Source: Methylaequor sp002691245 (GTDB lineage: Bacteria; Pseudomonadota; Alphaproteobacteria; Methylaequorales; Methylaequoraceae). From it: a stretch of 43,148 bases of DNA. The notes below the pieces were generated by a model. It saw only the letters and a list, made by a program, of their open reading frames with translations. It was not told the origin of the DNA and searched no databases. A program made the position numbers and the translations under genes. The DNA lies in NCBI GenBank assembly GCA_002691245.1, contig NZHH01000044.1, positions 1 to 43,148 of the forward strand, written 5' to 3'. Shown one piece after another: positions 42,412 to 43,148 of this stretch; the first letter of the stretch is position 1, and every line of letters starts with the position of its first letter.

Positions 42412-43148
42412 ATGAGAATACTAATAACTTTTTTAATTCTGAGTTTTTTTTCCCCTGCATATGCTAACTCTATTAAAATTATAAGAGATGCCGAGGTAGA
42501 GAATTTTTTAAAAGAAATAAGTAATATTTTAACTGAGGATACTGAGCTAGAAAAAGATAATTTAACTTTCTTTGTTGATAATCAGAAATATATTAATGCT
42601 TTTGTAACACCGGATAGAAAGTTTTTTTTTACAACAGAATTATTATTAAAAAGTAAAAGTATTGATGATATTGCAGGTGTTATTTCACATGAAATAGGGC
42701 ATGTTATGGGCGGCCACTTTCAAAAAAGGCAATTAGAAATGCAAAAGACTACTGCCATAAGCGTATTATCATCTATATTGGCTGTGGGTGCGATTGCAGG
42801 TGGAGCATATGAAGCGGGTTCAGCTTTATTGATGGGAAGTCAACAACTAAGTAATGCAAGGTTACTCTCATTTTCAAGAAATCAAGAATCTTTAGCTGAT
42901 CAAACGGCAATAAGATTACTAAAAAAAAGTGGTTTTTCTTTGCAAGGATTAATCAATGTTTTTGAACAACTTCAAAGAAATGAAAAAATAAAGAAAATAA
43001 ACCCATATTTCTTAACTCACCCACTTTCTGTTGAAAGAATAAAAAATATTAAACTAAATTCTGAGAAACAAATACTAAGAGAATATAGAGAACTAAATCA
43101 TAAATTTAATTTGATTAAAGCAAAACTAAATGGGTTTTTTTTAAAAAA
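42412..43148 (+). CDS. M48 family metalloprotease (BepA-like), cut by the window end
   Basis: This gene is incomplete at the window edge. The visible 245 residues start MRILITFLILSFFSPAYANS (signal peptide), followed by a zinc-protease domain with the HExxH motif in VISHEIGHVMGGHFQKRQ. The third ligand is the Glu in RNQESLADQTAIRLL, and LTHPLSVERI follows, all typical of periplasmic M48 peptidases such as BepA/LoiP that act in outer-membrane protein quality control. BepA-like proteins usually continue into TPR repeats, which would lie beyond the window. It is divergent from the aminotransferase gene. Confidence 0.9.
   Translation, partial: MRILITFLILSFFSPAYANSIKIIRDAEVENFLKEISNILTEDTELEKDNLTFFVDNQKYINAFVTPDRKFFFTTELLLKSKSIDDIAGVISHEIGHVMGGHFQKRQLEMQKTTAISVLSSILAVGAIAGGAYEAGSALLMGSQQLSNARLLSFSRNQESLADQTAIRLLKKSGFSLQGLINVFEQLQRNEKIKKINPYFLTHPLSVERIKNIKLNSEKQILREYRELNHKFNLIKAKLNGFFLK

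Noticed and set aside
1..43148. CRISPR array, insertion sequence, prophage or toxin-antitoxin system
   Set aside because: No spaced repeat series, transposase, integrase, phage structural gene or recognisable toxin was seen on either strand.

Overview
The window is a gene-dense, very AT-rich stretch of bacterial chromosome. It has short or negative gene spacing, few recognisable terminators, and neighbour pairs familiar from Alphaproteobacteria: rne divergent from amiC-mrcA-prfB, folE-hisI, anmK next to tyrS, and an isc operon preceded by a palindrome of the Irr (ICE-box) type. Together with a 17-kDa-antigen-like lipoprotein and an alphaproteobacterial elongator tRNA-Met, this points to an uncultivated, streamlined, probably marine alphaproteobacterium. 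It is not typical SAR11, which uses SUF rather than ISC. The genus cannot be read from sequence alone. Three blocks (565-2299, 14505-17377, 35738-38105) carry scattered single Ns. In the parts I indexed these lie mostly at third codon positions and never break frames, so they look like masked polymorphism or merged haplotypes rather than sequencing noise.

Layout. 1-6.9 kb (+): glycolysis/pentose genes pgk, fba (class I) and rpe run directly into an RND efflux adaptor and pump through start-stop overlaps. 6.9-8.55 kb (-): a lone FwdA/FhcA-type amidohydrolase (formylmethanofuran dehydrogenase subunit A family) without its partner subunits. 8.65-9.73 kb (+): folE-hisI. 10-13.8 kb (+): an aldehyde dehydrogenase with a long leader and a clear terminator, a DUF485/ActP-type solute:sodium symporter pair and a small HTH protein. 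13.8-19.0 kb (-): a glycosyltransferase, yaaA, a lipoprotein, two unrecognised secreted proteins, a His/Met-rich outer-membrane barrel, a small Cys-rich secreted protein and an FkbM methyltransferase; then tRNA-Met. 19.3-20.95 kb (-): a periplasmic c-type cytochrome plus a PQQ-type sugar (sorbosone) dehydrogenase, clearly more GC-rich than their surroundings and served by a good promoter.

21.1-28.0 kb (-): cysE, then iscS-iscU-iscA-hscB-hscA-fdx-iscX-mnmA, which joins cysteine supply, Fe-S cluster assembly and tRNA 2-thiolation. No iscR is present in the operon. 28.1-34.6 kb: a COG2945 hydrolase, anmK, tyrS, a YhdP/AsmA-like protein and a Bcp peroxiredoxin. 34.5-39.1 kb (-): amiC, mrcA and prfB, the last with a programmed +1 frameshift at an unusual GTT-TGA site. 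39.2-43.1 kb: a compact RNase E that keeps a GWW C-terminal motif, a PLP aminotransferase, and an M48 metalloprotease cut by the window end.

No insertion sequence, prophage, CRISPR array or rRNA was seen. The points most worth following up are the orphan FhcA, the Irr-type box before iscS, the variant prfB recoding site, the GC-rich cytochrome/dehydrogenase pair, the metal-like outer-membrane cluster and the structured leader before the aldehyde dehydrogenase.
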